Shown in pieces: positions 1 through 9,694 of a stretch of 64,000 bases of DNA. This stretch comes from Anoplolepis gracilipes (taxonomy: Eukaryota; Arthropoda; Insecta; Hymenoptera; Formicidae). Where the stretch lies: contig NC_132973.1 in assembly GCF_047496725.1 (NCBI RefSeq), positions 14,314,233 to 14,378,232 on the forward strand, written 5' to 3'. The notes below the pieces were generated by a model. That model saw only the letters and a list, made by a program, of their open reading frames with translations. It did no database searches and was not told the origin of the DNA. The translations under genes and the position numbers were made by a program. Position 1 is the stretch's first letter; each line of letters opens with the position of its first letter.

Positions 1-586
1 TCTTTCATAAAACACACTATCCGGCAAAGCGTACAGTACAGCTCGTATAATACGGATGAGAAAAAGATTGCGAATTCGAAAGATATCAGATTAACGGCTG
101 AAAAGTAAGAGGCGTCGAGTCACGGGTTCTCACGTTTATACGTCAATGATCTCAGTAGCTCGATACTGAAACCAAAAACTGGTTTTCATATAAAAATTTT
201 GCATAGTTGATTACACTTGTACATTTTGACATTAGAGTCCATACACCATACACTGATTATACAATGATACTACAGACTAACAATAAGCACAAGAAGACAT
301 CATTATTGATTTTAAATTTTATCTCATTAAAAAGAATTGGAGGGAGAAAAAATTACCGAATCCGAATTTATTTGTGCACAATACATACAAAAACAAATGT
401 AATTCTTTAATTTAAACATTAATTAATTAAACTCCAATTATTAGAGAATCTTACTTTAATGCGCGTTATAAAATAATTATAAATGAAAATACATTATAAA
501 ATACAATACGTTATTTCAGAAACATTAGAGATAGAGTCCGATAAACGTGACACAACAATTGCACGTTTTGTGGACGGGTCTTTTTT
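1..586. other. AT-rich non-coding stretch
   Basis: AT-rich sequence with frequent stops in all frames. I see no splice-bounded open frame, RNA gene, repeat array or promoter here. A short ORF at 207-410 has no coding character (Ile/Asn/Lys-rich, as expected of translated AT-rich DNA). Confidence 0.6.
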
Positions 587-841
587 GTGAAAATGGGCCT
601 TAAAGAGGCGGGGAAACGTAGCGAACACATGTCTCCGGGCAAGGCCGTCCACACGGTTTGCACGAACCGGTGCATGGCGACCGCAGAGAAATACAGAGCG
701 AACAAACCGACGACTGGAAACGTTCGAGATACCGTGGGTGAGAAACATGGAACTCGCCGCCCACACGATGGAAACCATCGAGACAATAAAGGATACAGCA
801 GGAAGCTAATTTCGAACTCTGCATCAGTCGATGCGATGTAA
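587..841. other. CpG-richer patch with weak open frames
   Basis: About 250 bases are clearly richer in C and G than both flanks and stay open in one plus frame (84 codons) and in overlapping minus frames. The plus frame starts with ATG at 587 and ends at 841. No convincing acceptor or donor borders it, and the peptide is rich in Lys, Arg, Thr and His without a recognisable domain. Open frames on both strands are expected in a patch where the A/T-rich stop codons are scarce. It is more likely a regulatory or untranslated segment than a gene. Confidence 0.3.
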
Positions 842-2640
842 TAAATGTGAAAAAACAAAAAGCTGAATCTCTGTGAATAGTTCAGATAAAGAAAAAATAT
901 AACTCAAGATTCGAGAAGTCCAAGATACAAGAGGATTAACGAGAATGTAAATTGAATCCTATTAATTAATACTAGATTAATGAAACGTGTCCTGAAATGT
1001 TCTTAATGTAGTCGTATCGACATGTAAGGTAACTTTCTCCGAAACCTGCTTCGTTTATTGAAAATTCATTAATAATCCCTCCCGCTTTCGAGTCGATCGA
1101 TGACGAAATGGTCGCCTGCGCACGATGAAATAAAACACGTAAGACTTGATCGACGCGCAGCGATGTAAACATTGTAAAGGGGGTCAGGTTCTCTTCGACG
1201 TAGGCTGTTCGACATCTGTGTAATTCGCGCTGATTATTATTATCCACATTCCGTATCTATCTAGGTGCCTGTTTCTTTCTAAGGCATGACAATCTAATTT
1301 CCTCTCAGAGATCACGAATCGAGCAAACCGGATTTTCGAAAACTTAAAGGAGAGCAGTTACGAAACTTGAAAAATTTAATTACTTAAAAAGTAAGACACG
1401 TGTTGTAAGCAACACAACTTCCAGTAATGACATAACTCGAAAAATTGCAATTTTTAATTAATGTCACATTCGGAGTAAAAAAAATGTAGTCAATATCATA
1501 TCTCCGAATATATGCATATATTCTATCTATATGTATGTAATATAAGTATATATTTCCATTGTTAAATCTCATATATTAATTTATCCCAAGAATCATAACT
1601 TTCATTTATCGTAAGACTATAATTTTTTGTAAATATTTAATTTACGTAAAGTTACAAATTTTTAGTCTATAATAGAATTAATAGAAGTAAACAAATATTT
1701 TCAAAAATAAACGTCGAAAACAAATAAATAAATAAAATATATGTTACGTCTTTGAAGAAATTGTATTGTTTCCATTTCGTTGTCGATATTTGTTAGAATT
1801 GCGACGAGCGATGAGAGAAAAGTATACGATGACATAACTAAAAGAAAAGTATTTATATATTGCATGATATAAAGGCAATACACGTAAATGTTCTTGCGGA
1901 AATTAATTCTCATGTACAGCTGGTAAATGAATTATTTCTTCAATGAAACGCGCATGAATTTACTGCATAAATTCCAGAAATTAAAAGCACGTCTCATACA
2001 AGTAAGTGCGTCGAGGAATATAGATCTTTATTAAGACGAAATAAGGTTTATTATTTGTTTCGTAACTATCGGTGTGGGCTTGGTCCGTAATAAGCTTACC
2101 TAGGAATAATAGTCGATGCAGCTGCACGAGAAATGTATTTTGCTTGAACTAAGAACACTTATCCCGCAATTTATTGCATCGTTCGAACAAAAATCGCATG
2201 AATTTTTCATAGACATTTTTTTAAAATTATGATCATTAGACTTTGAATATCTTATAAGGAATCTAAGAAAATAGGATAAAATAAAAATAATAGCAAATTG
2301 ATGCTAAAATTTTATGCTTAAAATTGATAAGCATTATACGGACGCTTAAACGACGGAAATCTTATAGTTGTGCAAATTTATGATTTTTGCCATATAAAAG
2401 GCGGCATGACTCCCCGGATATATTATGAGAGGCTTTCGTAGATGCTATCAGTCTCGTAAATTATAGTCGAACTTTATGTGAGGGTAACACGATTTTTTTT
2501 ATAATAATAATACACTCGTGACAGCAATGGATTTTTTTTAACGTTCTATATTAATTTTAGATTATAATATTATTTTCTATTTTTTTTCTTTTATATATAT
2601 ATATATATATAATCTGAGTTATTATTTTACATATACTAAT
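842..2640. other. AT-rich non-coding stretch
   Basis: Mostly A/T runs, with a mild CpG patch at about 1080-1220. A TATATTA at 2419 followed by TCAGTCT at 2448 has spacing compatible with an insect core promoter, but there is no downstream element or open frame to support it. A short (TA)n tract lies at about 2595-2611. Nothing else is visible. Confidence 0.5.
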
Positions 2641-3010
2641 AATTTACGTAGAGACAGGTTAGGCACATACTGTTGCGTCATATATTTCCGTCGATCCGAG
2701 CTGTCTCGTTAAGAATCGCGCAATGTCTGGATAGGATTTTAAAGTTGGCGTACCGCGAGCAGAACCGTGGAAATTATTGTGGAAGTTACGAGACACCGTC
2801 ACGAGGTGTTGCTCGTGGACATTTGTGCTGCAAGAGATAAAAAGCCTCGTTAACGGCCGTAACGCGTTCGTTCGTTGTAACGCGCGCACAGTTACGCGTC
2901 CCTTTTTCACGTCATCCATTTATCTCTAACTCGCCAAAGGCATCGATCGATCAGCTGGCCGGCGAAAAGTGCAGTTGAACGTTTTTAGCGTTGCACGCTC
3001 TCGTCCGCTA
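2641..3010. other. CpG-rich patch, function unknown
   Basis: Markedly CpG-rich compared with both sides, with many CGCG, TCGA and ACGT words. The minus strand is open for 86 codons (2919 to 2659), but it lacks clear splice borders and a recognisable domain. Such patches in insect genomes often mark promoters, enhancers or first exons. Here I cannot say which, and no strong TATA plus initiator pair is present. Confidence 0.35.
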
Positions 3011-3330
3011 ACTAAAAGCAAATTAGCAAACTTACGCTTTAATTAGAGTTTTCAGCGATTCTTCAAATTATAAAGAGAGAAAGAATTTGAAAAATAAAAT
3101 CACCTGTAAAAATCACCATATTAAATAATATTAAATTCTGCCGAATTCTGAAAACGCGGAAGAAGAAAATTGAATTATTCGGGATCTCTCTTGCGATATC
3201 GCATCTGCGCCATTAATTAGTTTAACAATCGATAACACCACACAAAAAGCATCCGTTCATAGCAGAACGTTCTCATAGACGTTTAGGATATAATGCAGCA
3301 TTCTTCTGATTTTCCTTATATCTTTTTCAG

Positions 3331-3519
3331 AGTTCGCAAGCAAATTATCACGTGAGAAATCGTTTGCTTGTATCGTTCAGAAATTGTCACAATTGCATCC
3401 GTATTGTAGAATGTATCTGCACCCATACACATATTTTATATGTAGGTATATCAGTTAGATCAAGATCATTTGGCGTATCTGTAATGGAATCGTACCTTTG
3501 CCAAAAGCCCTTGGAATAA
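3331..3519 (+). CDS. Candidate terminal coding exon, unrecognised
   Basis: A very good acceptor precedes it: a pyrimidine-rich run ending TCTTTTTCAG at 3330. From there one frame stays open for 62 codons to TAA at 3517-3519. A canonical AATAAA overlaps the end (3518-3523), which would suit a last exon with a very short 3' UTR. The peptide begins SSQANYHVRNRL and ends YLCQKPLE, with four Cys residues in a CHNC...CIC arrangement. I do not recognise a family. The base composition is not distinctly coding, and AATAAA is common in this AT-rich DNA, so a chance match is quite possible. Confidence 0.25.
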   Translation, partial: SSQANYHVRNRLLVSFRNCHNCIRIVECICTHTHILYVGISVRSRSFGVSVMESYLCQKPLE

Positions 3520-4385
3520 TAAAGATTCTTTCGCCTCTGCAGCTTCCTACTTTCTTTAATATTTAATTTGAATATCTAAGGTAAATTCGACTTTAAATTG
3601 CATGAGAATGGTTAGAATGGTTTTTTTTACAAAAATTGACGAACCGTTTCAAAATCATTCTATTTATACAGACAATTTCAGAAGAATTTTAATAATCAAC
3701 GAAAACTATGATAATAATATTGCGGAAAATAGTCGATTCAAGCCTCTAGGTATAATTCAAGAAACAAAAAAGTCTTCGCAGCGTTCCGTAATATCTTCTT
3801 TCGTGCTCGTATGCATAATCGATCGACGTTTCTTTGCATTCCGCCGACCGGAATAACGACCGAAATAACGATAGAGAAAGAGAAGTGGAGGGACGAGATC
3901 GGAAAATCAGAATGGAATTTATATTTTCGAGGCAATTCATCAGATGCGCAGCGAGATAGCGTTGCCTTCTTATCGATATCGATATTTGAAATGAAATTAC
4001 TTTCATATTGTGGAATATCAATGATGACGATGACGAAGACAACGGAAAGGAAGAATTTAAAATGAGTCGATTAACTCTGAATTTGCAAGATGTCGTTACA
4101 CATGCGTACAGATTGTGTCTCGTCGAGTCACAAACGAGATCGTTACAATAATTACCGAAGCTTGTTGAGCTTTGATGAGTTTCACGAGGAAATTCTCCGT
4201 CGCAAATTGAGTCTGAGAGAAGAGGAAATGATATTTCGACATAAGTTAGTCGATTCGCTCAAGAACTAGGCCAACTTCAGAAGAATAACCTTGCCTTCCA
4301 CGCGTGATAACAGCTAAGCGCTGTGTCTGACAATATAATTGATTCATCCTCTCTTTTCTTTATTACCGCTCTCCGATTGCAGATC
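3520..4385. other. Non-coding stretch
   Basis: No splice-bounded frame is found. Overlapping 60-98 codon ORFs lie on both strands around 3600-4065. They are low in complexity (Ser, Arg, Ile and Phe runs) and none has convincing borders. Confidence 0.45.
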
Positions 4386-4835
4386 CTAACATCGTAATAT
4401 TCTGACTCTGCTATTTCTATAAGGGACAAATCCTTTGACCTCCTGTACAAACCCTTGCAACGAGCGCGATGCAGTTGCTGGCGCAAGAAGTGACGTAGGG
4501 GCCACCAGGTGATGGAGCTCGAGTAATACCTCAGTTGAAATGTAGGTCAGAGCCTCTCGTCCGTGCGTGCGGCTCAAATCAGAAAAATCTTGGTCGCGAT
4601 CAACCTTTTGTTTTTCGCTCCGTTGCCTTTCAGAGAAAATGAACAATGTTGTATGCATTATAAAACAATGGTTATTTTTATTTCGTTGTCGCTTGACCGT
4701 CAATGTTGTACCGCGTTGTTGCTTATTTATATAACAATGCAAGTTCTCTTATATAATAGCGGCGAAGAATCAACAAGAGATCGAATCGATAAAATTTTGG
4801 AAAAAAAATTATCTATATATATATATGTTACATGA
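4386..4835. other. Patch with opposed open frames
   Basis: On the minus strand an ATG-started frame runs 118 codons from 4742 to 4386. Its distal half (STEVLLELHHLVAPTSLLAP) looks protein-like, but the proximal half does not. On the plus strand a good acceptor, CCGTTGCCTTTCAG, ends at 4633 and opens a frame of about 67 codons to a TGA at 4833-4835; that frame ends in translated A/T repeat. Neither side has a recognisable domain. At most one can be real. Confidence 0.2.
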
Positions 4836-5690
4836 TCTTACTATATAATTAATAATTACAAAATATATGCTCTCTCTATATATAAATCCAACTTTAATTA
4901 TGTAATTAAATAATAAAAAAATCATCATTAAAATATCAGGTACCTAACAATATCAGTAGTACCAGAAAAATTTAACGAGAAAAAAGTTCGCGTGGTAAAG
5001 CTTACTTTGACACATATATAATTTTAACATCATTAAGGTTTAAATATATGTATGGCACTTGAGCAATCTGTTAATGAGATGAAATTAAAAGCAAAAAGCG
5101 ATAGGAATTAATTTTTTAAAATAATTATTCTAATTTTTTAAAACACATTTGGTAAAAACAAAACTGATAAAAACGAAATTAAAGCGCAAGAGCAAAGAGT
5201 TGAACCTTCAAAGTGAATTCTCGACTCGTAAAAGAAACGCAAGACTTTTTAGACATTGAGCTTTAAATTGCTCGATGCTGTAGATTATGCTTAATTATTA
5301 GTGGGAGGAATTACACAACGTTCAATGTGATGCACTTCCACGAACGTTATATATTCCCATGCGTATTGTTATCTTTCTTTGATATTGCAATATCACTTCC
5401 GCATAATATTGTTAATTAATTACAGTGGACATAGAAAACTGCAATGACAAATCATGATGTATGAGAGAGCAAATACGTACTTTATTAACAAACACAAAGT
5501 AAAGAAAATATAATAAACAATTGAACGTGCTACCAAGTTATTAATTGATTGATTATGATGGATGCTGAAAATAATATTGTTTAAATGAGATTGTACGGTA
5601 TAATAAAATGCTTTTATATTTCATCAATAATAGATTAATAATATTTTGATTTTGAAATATTACTTGATAATTGTATAAATATCTAGAGAG
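4836..5690. other. AT-rich non-coding stretch
   Basis: Very AT-rich, with short TA runs and no open frame of interest on either strand. I see nothing functional here. Confidence 0.6.
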
Positions 5691-5772
5691 CATATATCCG
5701 TAGATAGTAAAGCAAGAACGCGACAGCCCGAGTTACCAACAGCTACCACAGTATCATCGATCGGGTAACTAC

Positions 5773-5803
5773 CGTTCGTTCGTTCGTTCGTTCGTTCGTT
5801 CGT
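5773..5803. repeat. (CGTT)n microsatellite
   Basis: About seven uninterrupted copies of CGTT. It lies 33 bases before a donor-like CTGCA|GTAAGT (donor at 5836). The flanking 5700-5835 sequence is slightly more CpG-rich than its surroundings, so a small untranslated exon ending at 5835 is conceivable but unproven. Confidence 0.85.
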
Positions 5804-5839
5804 ACAGCTTTAGAATTTCTGCCGTACCATCTGCAGTAA

Positions 5840-7317
5840 GTCAAGAACCTGTATTACAATCTTTACCAACGATATATTAGTCTAACAATAAAATACATTT
5901 CAGTAGGTATAACATTCTTAAACAAAGCATAAATAATTAATGTGATAAATAAATTATTTTCTGTAATAACATCTGACAAATAATTTTTCATCTAGTTGAA
6001 AAAACATTCCAGAAAAAAATAATGCATTCTTTAAATAAATTAATGCTTTACAATTCTCTATGACAAAAAATAAATTTAGGTTTTTTTTAACTACTTAACA
6101 TTATAAAGTAGTATAAGTACCTTATAAGAAAGAAATAATAATTATGGTATCTTTTGTCAAGAAGAGTGCTATTCACAAAGACAGCTTGTATTATAATTCT
6201 CTACATCGAAGACGAGTGTAGATGATTATTGATTTTTTCGAGTGTACAATTGGTACAAATGATATTGACAATAGCTGTTACATTATAGCCATTGATGTTT
6301 CGCGAGACTCTTGTTGATCATGAAGGGTAGGAAAACGCGAATGCTGAACGAAACGGCGACTGGTTCGCAATGATGTGGGCGGATGTTTCGCCCCCGCAAT
6401 TCAAACAATACATCTGAAAGACGAGTCGACCGATCATCTTTTTTAACTGCGCTCTTCATGATCATCTTGTTCCGTCCTGTTTTCTACACTTCACAGTAAT
6501 TTTCCTTGTATCGAGTAGATATAAGTAGATATAAAGTCGAATGAACCGAATAGAAATACATTTATAGTTATCCTACATTTAGCATATTTTGCCATGAGAT
6601 TAATTTGTTATGGAATAATTCAATAATTATTTAAATTTTTTAATTACACAAAGACGATGCTTTTGTAGAGATTAAAACCAATCGTGAATTTTTATTCGAG
6701 ATTTTATTTAAAATATTATATATAAGTTTTATATATATATGAGATTATAATATCAAATAGTAATTAATTTTATAATTAAATAAAAATCAAACAATTTAAA
6801 ATAATTTTTGCATCATAAAATTAATAGTTATTATAAACTAATGAAAAAAAATAAACAAATATTCATATTTCTAAATATATAAGGAGATATGATTATACGA
6901 AAGAGATATTCTTACAAGTTGTAACATTATCGAGCACAGTGTCATAAATAAGACAAATTTGCCAAAAGTCTAACAAACGCAACGTTTGTTCTCAATAAAA
7001 ATTTGGCGTCGTGGGTGTGAAAGGATCAGCTAGACGAAGAAAGATATAAATTGAGAAAAGATGTCTCGCTTTCTTGTAACGACGATGCCCCATCATCGAG
7101 CACGTGCTCGACCGTCGAGAGAAACCGGTTCTCTCACAATCGTCGACCGAGCAGCCTTTTTATCGGTTCATAGTGACCTTAACAATCGATTTCGAGGTAT
7201 TATCGTGCCAAAAGAAATCTTTCCTTTCTGAGGTAACAGAATTCCTTGAATTTTAAAAGAAATTCTTTTGGATATATTGTAAAAAAAATTATGTAACGCG
7301 GTTACACAAATAATTTA
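5840..7317. other. AT-rich non-coding stretch
   Basis: Mostly A/T runs with a small CpG-richer island at about 6280-6480 and another at about 7075-7180. The 6283-6465 minus ORF (60 codons) has no splice borders. No RNA gene or repeat array was seen. Confidence 0.5.
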
Positions 7318-7415
7318 TATGTATAATATTCAGGCATTAGAAGATTAGATAAAAAAATAGGATGTACGTATAAAATATCTCTGTATATAAAAAAATTTGT
7401 CTCATTCTTTATACA

Positions 7416-7478
<63 letters not shown>

Positions 7479-7540
7479 GATATTTTATACGTACATCCTA
7501 TTTTTTTATCTAATCTTCTAATGTCTGAATATTATACATA
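7318..7540. repeat. Inverted repeat A, 68-bp arms around a (TA)n core
   Basis: The left arm 7318-7385 and right arm 7473-7540 are reverse complements over 68 positions with one mismatch (G at 7334 against its partner). The 87-bp spacer consists of a short unique piece and a pure (TA)n tract. The structure is that of a small non-autonomous foldback or MITE-like element, or a palindromic duplication. No internal ORF is present and no clear target-site duplication can be read in the AT-rich flanks. The near-identity of the arms suggests recent origin or ongoing correction between arms. Confidence 0.85.
7421..7474. repeat. (TA)n microsatellite in the loop of inverted repeat A
   Basis: Pure TA dinucleotides, about 27 copies, occupying most of the spacer of the inverted repeat at 7318-7540 and running two bases into its right arm. 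Confidence 0.95.
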
Positions 7541-8100
7541 TAATATTATGCATATATATAGTATGTATATAAAATTTTCTTCTAATTTTATTTTTCTCTC
7601 TCTCTCTCTTTTTTTATTAGTTGTTAAGCATGATTTGTAGAGTATTCTTAGAGTCGAAAATTTAATTAACAGCAGTGAAAAGCCATACAAGCAAGAAGCT
7701 ACATAATGTGGAAGTTTTATTTCTCAGCCAATAATAACAGAAGCTTGGAAGTCGAGTTTTTAATATCCGATGTTTGTCAATCTTCGCGGAAGCTAAATCT
7801 TTTCAGAATTTACACGCTAGAACTTTGAAATACGTTCCCTCAAAAGAGAATTCTTTGTTACACACTAATTAACGGTCAAAGAATCTCTCGCAATCCAATT
7901 GTGTTACGAGATTATAACTATACGAAGATAAATTTGATTCCATTGTAAATTATGTCGTGCGCGACGCACTATAGTATGCTATTCATAAATCATTGCGCTA
8001 TAATAAGCTGCGGCATCGAGATGAAAGTTTTCCACTCACGATGTGCCAAGCAGGATCTAATTACAGCCTAAAAGAATTCTCGACAATACCTCATCCATCC
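7541..8100. other. AT-rich non-coding stretch
   Basis: A short (CT)n run sits at about 7597-7610. No coding frame, RNA gene or promoter is apparent. Confidence 0.55.
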
Positions 8101-8170
8101 CTTGTACGGATATGCTCGTTTCTAGTCGTGCATCTCTTGTACAGGTATGCTCGTTTCTAGTCGTGCATCT
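8101..8170. repeat. 35-bp tandem duplication
   Basis: Two adjacent 35-bp copies (8101-8135 and 8136-8170) differ at only two positions near their 5' ends (CGGA against CAGG). Both carry the core GCTCGTTTCTAGTCGTGCA. Neither copy is inside a convincing ORF. It looks like a recent slippage or unequal-exchange duplication. Confidence 0.9.
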
Positions 8171-8343
8171 CTTAAATTACACATTTCGTATATCATTATA
8201 AGGGGCAACAACGTCACTATTTTGTATGATATTTAATTAAGCGTTGAAAGCGAAGAAGTGAAAGGATGAATACTAAATATGCCTGCTTAAAATAAGATTT
8301 TCTTCTTCCTTTCTAATAATTATCATGTCAATCTTGATATTAA

Positions 8344-8348
<5 letters not shown>

Positions 8349-8400
<52 letters not shown>
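8349..8400. repeat. (TA)n microsatellite
   Basis: A pure TA tract of about 26 copies. Confidence 0.95.
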
Positions 8401-8401
<1 letters not shown>

Positions 8402-8500
8402 CCTTTTATAAAGTAATAAAATTTTATATGAAAATTATCTACAATACAATGTATATGCGTGTCTTTAATTATAATTTAAATTCTGTAATAAAACTAAAGT

Positions 8501-8806
8501 TTATTTTTCCAAGAAAAAAAAATAGCGGTTCGCATCAGGATTGCACAAAGAGCTTAAAGAATTCCTGTGTAAGTTCCAAGTCACTCTCAAATTGCTTAGA
8601 ACGTGTTCGAGAACATTGTCTCTTAGTTCCCTTTTAAGACGAAAGAACAAACATTCCACGGTCTTCAATTGTCGGGCAACAAAGCGAACATCAGCGAATC
8701 GAATTCCATCAGAAAATACCACGAAAGCTTCGAATATATCAAATATCGCGTCGGACGATTTAAGTGCAATGGCGATTCCATCTAAATTATCAGAGACAAA
8801 CGACAT
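8501..8806 (-). CDS. Candidate small ORF, unrecognised
   Basis: An ATG-started minus frame of 101 codons (ATG at 8806-8804). Its start context is GAGAATG, with TATAAAG about 15 bases upstream. The peptide opens MSFVSDNLDGIAIALKSSD and has a balanced, charged/hydrophobic, helix-like composition for about 85 residues before ending in a Phe run encoded by poly-T. I recognise no domain. The plus strand is also open across the same bases (8541-8864), so strand choice rests only on how the peptide looks. A CAG|GTAAAA site just upstream on the minus strand (about 8859) could be a splice site. Real gene, decayed fragment or chance ORF are all possible. Confidence 0.25.
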   Translation of the reverse strand: MSFVSDNLDGIAIALKSSDAIFDIFEAFVVFSDGIRFADVRFVARQLKTVECLFFRLKRELRDNVLEHVLSNLRVTWNLHRNSLSSLCNPDANRYFFFLEK

Positions 8807-8869
8807 TCTCGTTCTTTATACTCGCGCGAATTGCGCAAGAAAAAACTTATTTTACCTGCCTTAAAAGAA

Positions 8870-9465
8870 TATTAGGTACAGATGAGATTTGACCTCTGCC
8901 TTGATTTGGATCCGCGTCTTTCGACCAATTCTGTTCTTCCGTTCTATTCTGATTTATTGCCAGCCATGCTAATTAGAGCGTAGTCGCTTTATCGAAGAAT
9001 CTGTGCGATACTGTCTCTTATTTAAGTGTAATATTTGGGACATAGATCCACGCAAAAGTGCGTTGAGAAAATAAGAAAATATAATACATATATTATAAAT
9101 CGCACAGTATAGTAATCGAGGCTCATGGATCCGGGGCTGAAAATATCATTGGCCAATCTCTCTTGCACGATCGATCGAACTTCACACAACTCGCGGTTCG
9201 ATGTTAGTCACGCATTGGGAAGTTTTGAGCTTGACGTACTTTCTCTCAAGAGCGACGTGGCGCCGACATAAGGAAGACGAGGCAGCCCGGCGGGATGCCG
9301 ATCTAAAGTGGATTTTCCTAATAGGGTGCACTTACTACGTGCTTTTTCAACTTCTTTATAAAGATTCTTTCGCGCGTTAAAGCAAAGTAGCGCTGCGGAT
9401 TCGAAAATTGCACGCTTCTCTCAGCCAACTAATTTGAAACGGTCACTAGATCACAAAATGTTAAT

Positions 9466-9468
<3 letters not shown>
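8870..9468. other. Non-coding stretch with a CpG patch
   Basis: The part at 9120-9320 is CpG-richer, with CGATCGATCG and GGCGCC words, and could be regulatory. No splice-bounded open frame was found. Confidence 0.45.

Positions 9469-9517
<49 letters not shown>
9469..9517. repeat. (TA)n microsatellite abutting inverted repeat B
   Basis: A pure AT/TA tract of about 24 copies ending one base before the left arm of the inverted repeat at 9519-9694. Confidence 0.95.
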
Positions 9518-9518
<1 letters not shown>

Positions 9519-9520
<2 letters not shown>

Positions 9521-9694
9521 GAAAGACATATCGTTTGAATCTGTTTAAGAATCAAATATTTTAATTTTATGTAATTAATTAATTATATTTATATATATAA
9601 AGTATTTGTTCTAATTAAAACCGTATGCCAAAAATTAATTACATAAAATTAAAATATTTGATTCTTAAACAGATTCAAACGATATGTCTTTCAT
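9519..9694. repeat. Inverted repeat B, perfect 62-bp arms
   Basis: The left arm 9519-9580 and right arm 9633-9694 are exact reverse complements over 62 bases, separated by 52 bp of AT-rich spacer. The outer ends begin ATGAAAGACATATCG. As in inverted repeat A, the element is tied to a (TA)n tract, here outside the left arm. A transcript through it would fold into a long perfect hairpin. There is no ORF. The best reading is a non-autonomous foldback/MITE-type element or a palindromic rearrangement. Confidence 0.9.
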
